64,000 bases of DNA, taken from assembly GCF_026151205.1 (NCBI RefSeq), contig NC_087082.1:13542365-13606364 (forward strand), read 5' to 3'. Shown here one piece after another: positions 14,201 to 26,200 of the stretch. Within the stretch, counting starts at the first letter, position 1, and each line of letters starts with the position of its first letter. Both the position numbers and the translations under genes were made by a program. The stretch is from Bolinopsis microptera. Taxonomy: Eukaryota; Ctenophora; Tentaculata; Lobata; Bolinopsidae. The notes below the pieces were generated by a model. That model ran no database searches. It saw nothing but the letters and a program-made list of their open reading frames with translations, and was not told where the DNA came from.

Positions 14201-17200
14201 GGTCTATGTTTGTGCTATCTGCAAGGGCTATGTTTTGGACAGATGCTGCCGGAGAGGCTGCCATTACACACAAGCACATGCATAAGCTAGCTAGTACCAT
14301 GTTCTTCGTTCTTTCAGTATACTTCAGCTCCATTTTGATTCCCCTGGGATAAAGAATCGATCATTGGCAATGTTAAAAGTGTGATGAATCTGGTTATAGA
14401 TAACTAATTTGTGATTTGTGATGGGATAACATTTCATAAATATGTCAATCTGCATCGTTACATTATTACGTCATAACTATTAGTATTCCACCAAATCTGT
14501 TATAAAACGTGTTCCTACGCAACAAATACAATTGTTTCAAACGCTCGAATACAACAGAGTGATATATTAAATACAACAGAGTGATATATTAAGCTGGATG
14601 ATCAAACTAGAACGTACAAGTACAAAGATAGATATCAGCACAACAAGCACAGAGTACTCTAACCCTATATCATAAATCTTTACGTACATACACTTTAAAA
14701 CAGTTGTTTTTTTCATTTGTGAGGATCAAAGCTTAAGTTATCTTTCTAATGAGATCCCTGAGTATATAAACTGTTTCTAAAAATATGCACATACGTGGTT
14801 TGTCAATACAGTGAGATTGATTAAAATGTGCGACGGTGTCACCTAGAATCTGTCAATTGTATGAATTGTTGCAGCTTGAAATTAAGGCTACAAAATAAAT
14901 CTCGATCTTCAATTACACCGTTTTAACAGAATTCTACATATTTGACCTGTAAAGTATGAAACAAATGGGACTGGAGAAAACTTTACTTTTTGTACGAGAA
15001 AGAAAGCCGCTCTAGTATATAACCAAGATAGAAATCAAACATACTTCCCGTTCTTGCATTCATATCTAAATGAAACTTTAGGATAAACATATAAATTCGG
15101 AGGCCGGGATGGTTGAAAAGAAAGCACAAGCAGTAATTCCGATTATGAATATGAAAAATCTGTGAAAATGTGTAATTCGTGGTAGCCAGACTTATATTAC
15201 GCTCGAAATAGGTAATGAAATATTCAAATAATATTAAATATTATATTCTGGAGCCGATATGTGACTTCTATTTTTAAGTCTTATCGCTATAAGAACCCAT
15301 GGTTTTTTGGGATAAAAAAGCTGTCATTATATCAAAATCATTTATATATTAATCTGGTGGAGTATTGAGTCCACCCCTTCTAGTCAGTTATGAAGAGTAG
15401 AAGTCAAAAAATCAAGTTTTAAGAAGCCTGTTCAGCTAGGTAGAAATACAATACGTACGATAGGTGGAAGGTGTGAGGAGCAACTCAATTCCTCAAAGGG
15501 AAGCCAAAGGAACATGCTCATGAATAATGGAATACGAAAATATATATTTATCGTTATTGCTTTATTGGATTAAATAAATCGTTCTCCACGGGGCTTGGTG
15601 CATTCATAACACCACAATACAATGAACAATGAATACGAAATTTGACGTTCTTTATCAGTTCGATGATCGAATGTCTGTCACCATTGAATATATTATCATA
15701 TATTATATTGTACCAGAAATAAAGAACAATTACGCCCTGGTCCTTTGTCATCAGTCGGTCCAAATTCTGATTTATAACCAACCTTATCTTTATTTTACAG
15801 GTTTTGAGCTGTTTAATACTTCTTTGTAATAAACTGATTTAATTTATTATCACAATTCGAACATAGTCTTAGAAACTCAACGGTTAACAATCGAAATTAA
15901 ACGGTCTGTTGAAAAAATAATGAATAAGTTCTATAACAAACATACCCTAAAAAGACATGTAATTTAAGCTTGACCTAGTATGGCAATGCACCGCAAAAAT
16001 ACGAATACGAATAAAACCAGGCCGACAGAACGTAAAACAGCCGCTTCATTAGTCAAAGCTTCATGTGAATTTATATGTAACATAAACATTAGCATGTTAA
16101 TCAACAGTAATCGATACAGGGTGTTTCAAGACATGTAACTAATTAATCAGAGGCAACATTAAGAGGCAGTAAAACTAGTGGGCTGCGATGAATGGGAACT
16201 TGCCACCCCATGGCAACATTAATGGCAGCATTAAATATAATATTGGTTCTGTTAAATCGCTTCTTAATATATAGTAAATTGATATCATTCTGACAATGCT
16301 AACTATCTGGCAATACGACTAGAATTATCATTTGAATACAACTAAAATTATTAATCAAAACATCTAGCCCCCAAGAAAGTACAAAGAAGCAGAGAGCATA
16401 ACCAGTATACAATCACAACTAATAATTACAGTCAGAATCATGCGACTAGAAATAGAGAGGAAGTTAAAACGCACTACTTCCTACATGAAGTCACAAACTG
16501 TGAAATTATGTCTGAGGATACAAGCTGGTTGGTTATTAATAAAGTGAAATGAAATGAAATGAAATGAAATGAGGTATTTATATCCCGCTCATATGATTAA
16601 CCAACAACACAAGGAAGAGGTTAACCATGTCAGAGCGGCTGACTGTGAGTAATGTGAGCAAATGTGTAAAATGAACAAAAGTATAACTCAAAAGGGCTTA
16701 AGACAAAATTAAAACATCTTTTATTGTAAACACCACACTAAACTAAAAAGAAACAGAAACCATACAATACGTGTAGGTATTATAAATGATAATACAGTGA
16801 CATGATCAACAAAAAAGAGAGACAGATCCTAGAAAGGTAGAGATCAAGACAAAAAATGGAGTGCAGTAAAAAATAAAAGCCAATGTGTCTTGCAAAGTGA
16901 AGACAAATGGGAAGAAAAAACATCAAAACTGATTATATAAATGGTTCTTTAACATTCGCTTGAAGCAGTTGGTATCAGTAATACATCTCAACATTATTGG
17001 AAGAGAGTTCCATGCAATCGGTGCATGGCTTGAGAAACGTCTGTCATCAACTTTGGACCTTTTATTCTTTGGTACCTTTAACATGAGATGGTCACCAGAT
17101 CTTTTCGACCTGGTCATGGTGTTTGAAAGTTCTGTATCCACTACAGCCACATCTAGTAATGCTTTTAGGTAATCAGGTGCAGTACCGTGAACTGATTTGT

Positions 17201-20200
17201 GGGTTAAAAGACAGACCTTAAAGAAGATTCGTTGGTCTATAGGGAGTATGTGGGCCTTCTTATAGAAGGGAACCAAGTCCGTGGTTCTGTCTTCTATGTT
17301 ATAGATGAAACGAACTGCCCCATTAAGGGTGGATCTAAGTTTGTTTAGTCTGGTCTTGGGTAGATTCATGTATAGAGAATTACAGTAATCTAACTTAGAT
17401 ATAACCAGTTGTTTCACCAACATCAATTTAATGCCTTCATCTAGGTAACGACCAATAGTTCTTAGGTTCATCATTGTCCAGCTACATTTCCTTTTGACAT
17501 TATTGATCTGTCTTTCCATATTTAAAGTTTCATCAAATTTGACACCCAGACTCTTCCAGCTGTCTCCTTTGCACTCCGTAGGTAGAATTTCAGTGCTTCC
17601 AAATTGCAGTCTGACACTGAGTTCACACTTTTTTAGAATATGGCTCTTTCCTAACACCAATAGTTCTGTCTTACTTTCATTCAGTTTCATGTAATTCTTC
17701 ACCATCCATGCTTTTATCTCTGCGAGACATTTGTTTGTTCTGTCTTGGACATCAGTGAACTGTACCACACGGTTTGGTTGAAATGAGATGTACAGTTGAG
17801 AATCATCTGCATAGAGCTGTATATCAAGACCATATTTGGCCGCAATTTTCTGGAGAGCTTTGATATAGAGGATGAAAAGAATAGGCCCCAAGAGTGATCC
17901 CTGGGGAACTCCAAACAAAAGCTCCAAGAAAGAAGAAAGAGTATCATCAATCTTGACACAGAAATGTCTTTTCTCAAGGTAGGACTTTATCCATTGCAGC
18001 GCACTTCCAGTAATTCCATAGTCTTTCATAAGCTTTTCCAATAAGACTGTGTGGTCAATGGTATCAAATGCTGCACTTAAGTCAAGAAGTACAACTATGA
18101 CAACATTCCCAGCTTCAATTTCTTTGTTAAGATCATCACACATTCTTACAAGTAATGTTTCACAGCTGTGATTAGGGCGGTATCCAGATTGGACTTCTGA
18201 GTAAAGGCTATGATTCGTAAGATGGACATTGAGCTGGTTTAGTACAATTCTCTCTAGGATCTTAGAGAAGGCAGAGAGGTTAGAGACTGGTCGATAGTTA
18301 CTGAGAATATCAACATCAGCATTTTCCTTTTTCAAAGTCGGCTTAATGACAGCTTTCTTCATATCCGAGGGAAAGACTCCAGACTTCAAGGATGAGTTCA
18401 ATACGTGGAGTAAAAAAGGCGTTAGTTCATCAACACAGTTTTTTAAGAGAAATGCTGGGATCGGATCCAAGCAGCAGAACTTGTTGGACATCTTTGATAC
18501 CAGGTCTTTGAGTTCATCAGCTGTTATCTCAGAGAAATTATCAAAGATGCAGTCTTTATCAAGAACATGATCTTTGTCTTTGTCTTTGTCTTTGTCTTTG
18601 TCTTTGTCTTTGTCTATATCTTTGTCTTTGTCTTTGTCTTTGTCTATGTCTTTGTCTTTGTCTATATCTTTGTCTTTGTCTTTGTCTTTGTCTTTGTCTT
18701 TGTCTTTGTCTTTGTCTTTGTCTATATCTTTGTCTTTGTCTTTGTCTTTGTCTTTGTCTTTGTCTTTGTCAGAATCTTTTCCTTCCTTCTCAATGGCTTG
18801 TCTGATGGTCGCAACCTTTTCAGTAATAAAAGTAATAAATACTTTAAAGTTTAAGATATTTAGAGAAGACATTCCTTTCAAAATTCTGGGTAATCAGTTT
18901 ACTAATTATTATCAATGATTTAACATCATGAATAGGGTGAATAAAGTCAATAACAACTGAAGAGAATTTGCTTATCCTATATAGCTCACCTACAATTAAT
19001 ACTCTATATTATGAAGGTTACACAGGTACAACTTTAAAACTGAAATCTCTTCGTTTATCAAATAATTTAGTAAGAAAATGGAAATTCAAAATATCAATAT
19101 CTAAATCTAGTAAGGTAGTCGAAAAATTACAAGAGATTGTTATCACAATGTCCAACTCAGCAGGGTAAATATCGTTGCATACTATATCAACAGTTGTAAT
19201 AATAAACTAATAATGGGGTTAGGAACCGACCAGATATCCGGCTGAATCCGGATCCGGCTTCAATATCCGGTTCCAGCTCCGGTTTCAAAAATTTTGCCGG
19301 ATTTTTGCCGGATATTTCTTTGTTTAAAATGTATTTCTAAAATCTTGAAATGCATAGTTTTCGTCACATTTTAACTCGAATCCCTAAAAAGCAAAACTTT
19401 TTTCACTAGACTTTGAAAAACCGAAAAAATATTTTCGGCTTATAATAAACGTACCTCTCGTATCGAGAGCTCCCGTTTCCGAGCTCGTGTTGCAAAGGGG
19501 AGGCCTGCCTTCCGAGATTGCATTACCAGGGCCGGGGAAGCCTTGAGTCCAAAATTGTATATCGAGGGGTGGGTGCGGACTTTGAAAAACCAACAAATAT
19601 TTTCGGCTAATAATGAACAGGGTAACATGAAATGTTGAGAAAAGTGGTTTTCAGAAAAACCTAAATAAAAAAGTTGGCCATTTTTGGCCCCTTGCCCAGA
19701 TTTTATGGGGGGCGATGCCCCCCTGCCCCCCATCCTACACCCCTGTCAAAACCAATTAAAAAACTGCTTGATCAGATACGACAGTTGCGCCCAAGCGATA
19801 TATTGAAATCCCTCCAATTATAATAAAAGTAAAATTTATTCACGTCACTTATGATTGGGAAGTGGGAACCTGTTAATGGCCTGTTAAGGTGTGGGAAACG
19901 GGCGCAACTGTCGGTAGGCCTTTAGAATACACTTGTCCTAAAAGACGGGAGCATTACGTTAAATCAGGTGATTGGGTTGGCACTAGATCCCCACTATGGG
20001 AATCGTGCAGAAAGCCCAATTACGGTATCTTAGCACCCTGTCACGATTGGCGATTAGGTAATCATTGATTACCCAATCAAATCTAGAACCTTCTACGACA
20101 TTCAGATTCAGAAGTCGTTTTATTAGCGGAGATTCAATGTGCATTTAATTAATTAATTAGATAATTTCTTTATTAAAAAGTTGTTTAGAAAAAGTTGTTT

Positions 20201-23200
20201 TTTTTTGTTTTCTAACAACACTGCTTCAAACTAGAATCTTCTAAGATATTCAGAAGTTGACTTATTTGCGGAAACTCAATGTGGTAAAAAGGTGGTAAAC
20301 AAGACGTGGTAATTGTGGATTTTGCTGACGTCCGAAATTTTGGGAACTCTCTGGAATGACTCCTGGGATCTGTGCGCGACAAATCGCGCATTTTCCTTTA
20401 AATCTGAGGACCAAATTCGCGTATTTTCTTTCAAATCTGCTGGCCAAATATCACGTTTTCTATAGGGATTAGAAAACAATCACATCCACAGTCTTCCGAA
20501 TGTAGGTGCGGATTTCGAAAGCCGAAAAAATATTTTCGGCTCATAATGATCATGGTAGCATGAAACATGAACAAATATTTGACCTAGATGTCTACTGCTA
20601 GGCCTAAACAGTAAACATCATCGGCCTGGTCTTATAAGCTTACACTTATTTTGTAATTACAAACTATGGCATATAAGGATTAATATCATAATTATTAATG
20701 ACAAAAGCCCGATAATAAGGATCAATTTAAATTTTCCGGCAAGATCCGGCACAGTCCGGCAAGTTCCGACAACACTATATTTGCCCTTCCTAACAACCGG
20801 TTCCGGTCCGGCAAAATCCGGCTAACCGGATAATAGATCGATATCCGGCAAAACCCGGTCCGGCAGCCAAAAGCCCATTCCGGTCAGTTCCTAAATGGGG
20901 TGTTTAAATGAAAACAAAAGAATCTTGGCAAACGAACAACTTATCAAGATGGATCGCAATCCTTCGACAAATCGAAATTGTGCCACTTTATTTTGGTCAC
21001 GTTAGTCACTTATACACACAATGTGTTGGAATCTTATATTGCAAAGTTATAATATTGAATACTTTACTTCAATTCGGCTCACCACCAGCTCAACAAGCCC
21101 CAGCCATCCTGCTTATCTAATTGTAAAACCTTCTATGAGGATAATTCTAGGTTTATACATTTTGAATTGTGAGGAAACTCAGTTTAAGACATTACGTAAG
21201 GCACTTTGTAAGTTAATTGTCGTGTTCACAAAAACATTCGTGTAAGGCAACATTATATTCTACGCTGTTGAGTAATCCAACCTGAGAGAACTTAAAGGCT
21301 GCGAATTTTTCAGCTTATTATTGCGGTTTTTGTCTAATTTGCCGCATGTATGAACATGTTTTGCCTTGTTTTGGGCAAGTGCGGAATTGCACTATTTACA
21401 AAAAATTGCCGCACTTTCATGTTGATTGTTGCCTCCTGTTTTCGCGGATGATTTATAACCTTTTCGGGGCGGAGTCCAGAAAGGATCTGAGGAAATCAAG
21501 ATCTTGGACCATCCATATTCGGTAGATATTATGGGAGCTCATAACTAAAGAGTTATTAGAAATTTTCGGGAAACACTGAGAGTAAACTTCATCCTGGCAA
21601 TCGATTGGTTTATTCTACCTTACAAGACATTTTTATAACGTACGAAATGCGACGGTTTTCCCGAAATTTCGCCATATTTTCGGACCGCCAAAATTTCGGT
21701 CGTCGTAATAGAATCCGTCGCATTATTTTTAGCTTATTCCAATAATTGTGGCTTCATCGATTCATTTTGTTCTTGAAAAGTTAGTGATATGATGGTGGGA
21801 CAAATAAACACAATATTCCATGATGAATTTAATGTCAAGTAATACGTTTTAAATTTACAATAAATTACATTTATGTGCTAACATAAACGTCTTATAAGAG
21901 ACTAAGTCAAGATAAACAATTTAATACCAAACTCAATAAGTGAAACTGAAAGAGTCGAGCCGGACCCCTTAGAGGGAGATGAAGAAATCGATTTATAAGT
22001 TTCATTTTGTTTCAACATGATTTTACCGATTTTTAGAAAAGTTTGAATTTCCTTTAGCTTTGTATCAGAAAACAAAATGATGAAAAATACCCTTATTTTC
22101 TGTGACGTCCGAAATGTGACGGTTTTTGTTCAATTTCGCCATATTTTCGGACCGCCAAAATTTCGGTCGTCGCAAATTGGTCCGCCACAAAAATGTCTTG
22201 TAAGGTACGTAAAATAACGATTTCCACTTTTCAGGAAGAAAAGGACGTGTCAGAGTTCTACGTTCCCCAAGTTGTGAACATGTCTTTCTTGGTGGGTCAC
22301 AACTGTAGAAACCTGAAGAAGATTGAGGAGAAAACAGGCACTTTTCTCCGGCCAAAGGGGTCTCATAAGGTATGTTGTCACGTGTCAAATTAACACACAT
22401 TCTGCAATATATACAGCGCTAGTTCAATCGATACATTGAACCAAGTTTTGTTAATGGTTTTCTAAATTACCTAAAGTTGTTGGTATTCAAGTTTTTGAGG
22501 AGGGACATGTATAGATTGTATACTGAAAGTTACGTCACTTTAAGGTCACTTTTTAAGGGTACTCACTACTCAACAACCACTTTCACTTATGATATAAACT
22601 GATGATGATGTATTATGTAATTCTGCATAACTCAGCAGTTGCTGACTGTATAATGACCTTACAGATACAAAAGTTATATACATTTTGTGACGTTTAATAA
22701 AATTTCTTACAATTTCAGACCGTCATGATAGCAGGACAAGATCGGCCCTCTAGAGAGTTCGCTAAAAAGATGCTCAAAGAACTCTGCGGCAACGTTAGTG
22801 CACTCAGATAATATCAAAGTTGATAAGATCAGATAAGATCAGTGTCTATCATAAAGTTCCTCATTTTCAACATTTAACATTCAACAACATTTAAAGGATG
22901 AGGGGACCTTAGAATTCACTTCCAAATATTCGCGTTTAAGTCCTGTGAAAGTGTGTAGGATCAAAAAATACGCCGGACTGTGAAATCGATAATTCGTGCA
23001 ATATCACGCCGCGCTCCTATTGGCTGATAGCAATTTTGGGCTGTGACGTCAATTATGTGTTAAGACCAACGTGTGCGCGCACACTTCGCTCGTGTCAACA
23101 TTTTGTTCTTGGTTCTGTTCTGTTTTAATTACGTCGTGTTACCTTTGGCGTTTGCGAGAGCGGTATCTTTGGTTGCACTGAATTAGTCTAAGTTACGAAT

Positions 23201-26200
23201 AATTCTCTTTAATAGTTAAATGTAACTCAGAAAGGCTTACTTGTAGTTGTAGTAGGTATTTCTATTTATAAATAGCTAAGATAAGTAGCATCCGCTAACT
23301 AAACCACAAACTGCTATTTTGTTTTGACTTGTTTGAAACCCGATATGGACACAATTAAAAATCGGCATATTTCGTTATACAAGAATATAGGAATGTATTT
23401 TCATATGAAATGTGCGATTAACAATATAAAATCAAGTGTTGCAATCGGCAGAGCACAATCAAATCAAGTGTTGCAATTGGCAGAGCACAATACATATGAA
23501 ATAGAAGATATGTTGACCGACCCACTTAATATATGTTTAGATTGAATGTATGATGTAGTAGAAGACATTTTACTAGCTGGCCCTTGGCGCCTCTAGTCCT
23601 ATCTGAGTGCGCACGTGCGGTTTGACACAGCGCGTGTACCGGCCTTTAGTTGTACACTCATTTATAATTTACCGTTTTAGTTTGCTGTGACTTGAGTGTA
23701 AAGCGTAACGAATGTGGATGTGTTCGTCTGCTACGTATAATATTGCTTGGTGTAATAGTTGCAAATCTTGCTTACGTTATAAGTAGTGTCACATAGTGAT
23801 TTAGAACTTAAAAGCTTGGTGCTTGGTGCTTGTCCAACTGGATGAAGACATGCATTTCATACCTACCCGATCCATTTTTATTAGGACCGTGTTGTGTTGA
23901 TATGACATTTTGATATATCAACTGTGGTACGATACAGGGAGTTGCTAGGTGTTACGTTGGGAGCTATAAATATACATAATTTACATGCCTTTCTGTGTGA
24001 CTTCAATCTTATTTCAGTTGTATCTCGGCTCATGGTTATCGTAGGGTGATAATTCTTTTTTCAACCGGTCATAAAAAGTCTCCTCTCCATTGGTTATAGG
24101 CTCGTTAGTATCGTAAATTGTTAATGTATTCTTAATTAGTAATTTAGTCGGCCCGCACGCTCATTTTACCTGTATTTCTATATGCGCGGATCAGAGCAAC
24201 TCACATAATTGACGTCACAGGTTCAAATTGTTTTGGCTGGATATCTCGGCGCGCGAATGAAATACAACTTTGCGGATTTCACTAAAGTGGTTTACACGAT
24301 TAATGTAATAAAAGGATTTGCACGAGAAAAAAACTTTTTCTAAGGTCCCCTCATCCTTTAAAGAAATCAGAATATCTTGATTAATATGATAACTAACAGC
24401 TAAATGTAGACTCAGATTCCGTGTTCCATCGTCCTCTCTTTCCAAAAAGCATCTGTATTTTATAATTCGACTATTTCCCATTCTTTCTCTTAATAAAATT
24501 TATCTTCTCACCCTAACTAACAAGTCCCCTCCTCCTCAGTTATTCCCGACAGCCAGCTCACATCTCCAAATAAACGGTAACGTACCCCGTACAGCCACCG
24601 TGGTCTTCATGGACAAAGACTTCGGCTACATCCCTCCCCTTGCTACAGGCCGACACGCCAAGTACGTGTTATTCAAGTTTTATATTACTCTGTTATATTA
24701 CTCATAATAATACACGTTTGTCAGTGTATTATTATAATCGTACACAATTGTCAAGTTTGTCACTTTGAGGTGTAGGACACAGTCTTGCTACAGAGGGAAC
24801 ATTGTAACAAGCATGAACATTACATGTAAACTGATACACACCCACACTCGTATTACATGTACCCACTGTTCTTGTATGATTTCTCTGTGTCTACGTGATA
24901 ATATCCAGTCTACAATAACTAGATATCGTAGAAACACAATATTGTATCGGAATGTTAATGTGCCTCATTAGTGCCTGTATAAAGCACATTGTAAGATATC
25001 GTTCATCAAAACATTCTAATTTTCTTGTTTCAGAGTGCTAGGAATCGAGGAAGGACAGGCGTTTTTAGAGGACACTGAGGACAACAAGCTGTGTCTCTTA
25101 GAACCGTACGCTGAATCAGACGGAGCGTTGCAGCAAGCTAGACCCTTGTAAGTGTGAACCTTCGTCAGCTAAAATTCCCGCCTCCATTATTGCTTATTGA
25201 GTGAATGTAGAATGTAGTACTGCTGTATATTGAGTAGTATAGTAGTATAGTAGCACTGGTATATTAGGTTATCGGGCTGTAACTGTTTTGTGGGTTCGTG
25301 TTTGATTTGGCTAATATAGGCTCAATTACATGACTTAATTGCGTGACTTAATTCCTGCAGGGGTTCCCTGTTGCAAACCAACACGGAGTTTATCCAACAG
25401 TCCCTCTTTCATTTCCTCAACGAAGTTCGGCCCCACAAAGGAATGATCAGTCTAAAGGGATCGTAAGTATTGACGATTGTAATAATTATTTTATACCCAT
25501 TTTCTTAACTTAAATTTGCCAATCAAGACAAAAATGATGTCCAAAACGCTGGTTTTTAACTTACGCCACTGTGGCATTTTGCTACCACAATTAGCGGTTG
25601 GGGTTGTTGTACGTGATGTATGTAACTGTCATTCGAAATTCTACATTAATTATAATAAACAGGACTGCTTGCCATGCGTGCGTTTATGTGGTTTGTGGTA
25701 ACCTCTAAAATGGACCATCACAACATGTATAATTTGTAACGCGCGAAGGTTTTAGTCTGTCAAAATGAGCGCTGTTTACCAAATTATTGAAATTTTGCAG
25801 GCAATTCTTTTGCAAGCGCACATGTTGAAATCACTGTGAAGATCAACATCACACAACAGGTTGAAGGAAATGCAATTACTACAATTCAATCTGAAGAGTA
25901 GTTTTACACGCACTTTTCAAATTTGTGTATAGTGTGGTTATTTGTAGCCGTGGACTATAAAATAACTCACCAGATAGTTTGTTCAATTTGTTGTGATTGC
26001 ATTGGTCAAATTCATTGTCACAATCACAATTAAACGGTGATTTAAAGCATATTTGAACCTTATATTATGAAGTTAATAAGCATATTATATTTTAGGTACG
26101 GAAAGATATTGTTCCTAGATTTGAGTGAAGATGTTTCGTCAGTGTGTTGGAGCATAGAGGAGTTTGCTTACCAATCGATGCTTTTCAACCTACGAACTAT

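Larger units (their letters stand above)
16544..18900 (-). mobile_element. Non-LTR retrotransposon (jockey/CR1-like), 5' truncated
   Basis: The element lies on the minus strand. A long reverse transcriptase ORF (16923-18881) is followed by about 380 bp of 3' UTR. It ends at a pentanucleotide run at 16544-16572, GAAAT repeats on the plus strand, a typical non-LTR 3' tail. No endonuclease domain is present upstream, so the copy is truncated or rearranged at its 5' end. The 5' boundary is approximate. Confidence 0.8.

Noticed and set aside
18567-18918. Plus-strand ORFs of Phe-Val and Leu-Ser dipeptides
   Set aside because: Antisense reading of the (TCTTTG)n array inside the LINE ORF.
19384-19733. 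Minus-strand ORFs of 70 and 97 codons
   Set aside because: They lie wholly within the non-autonomous hAT-like element and show no similarity to a transposase.
22065-22400. 111-codon minus-strand ORF
   Set aside because: Covers the MITE end and the antisense of the KH exon 22235-22369.
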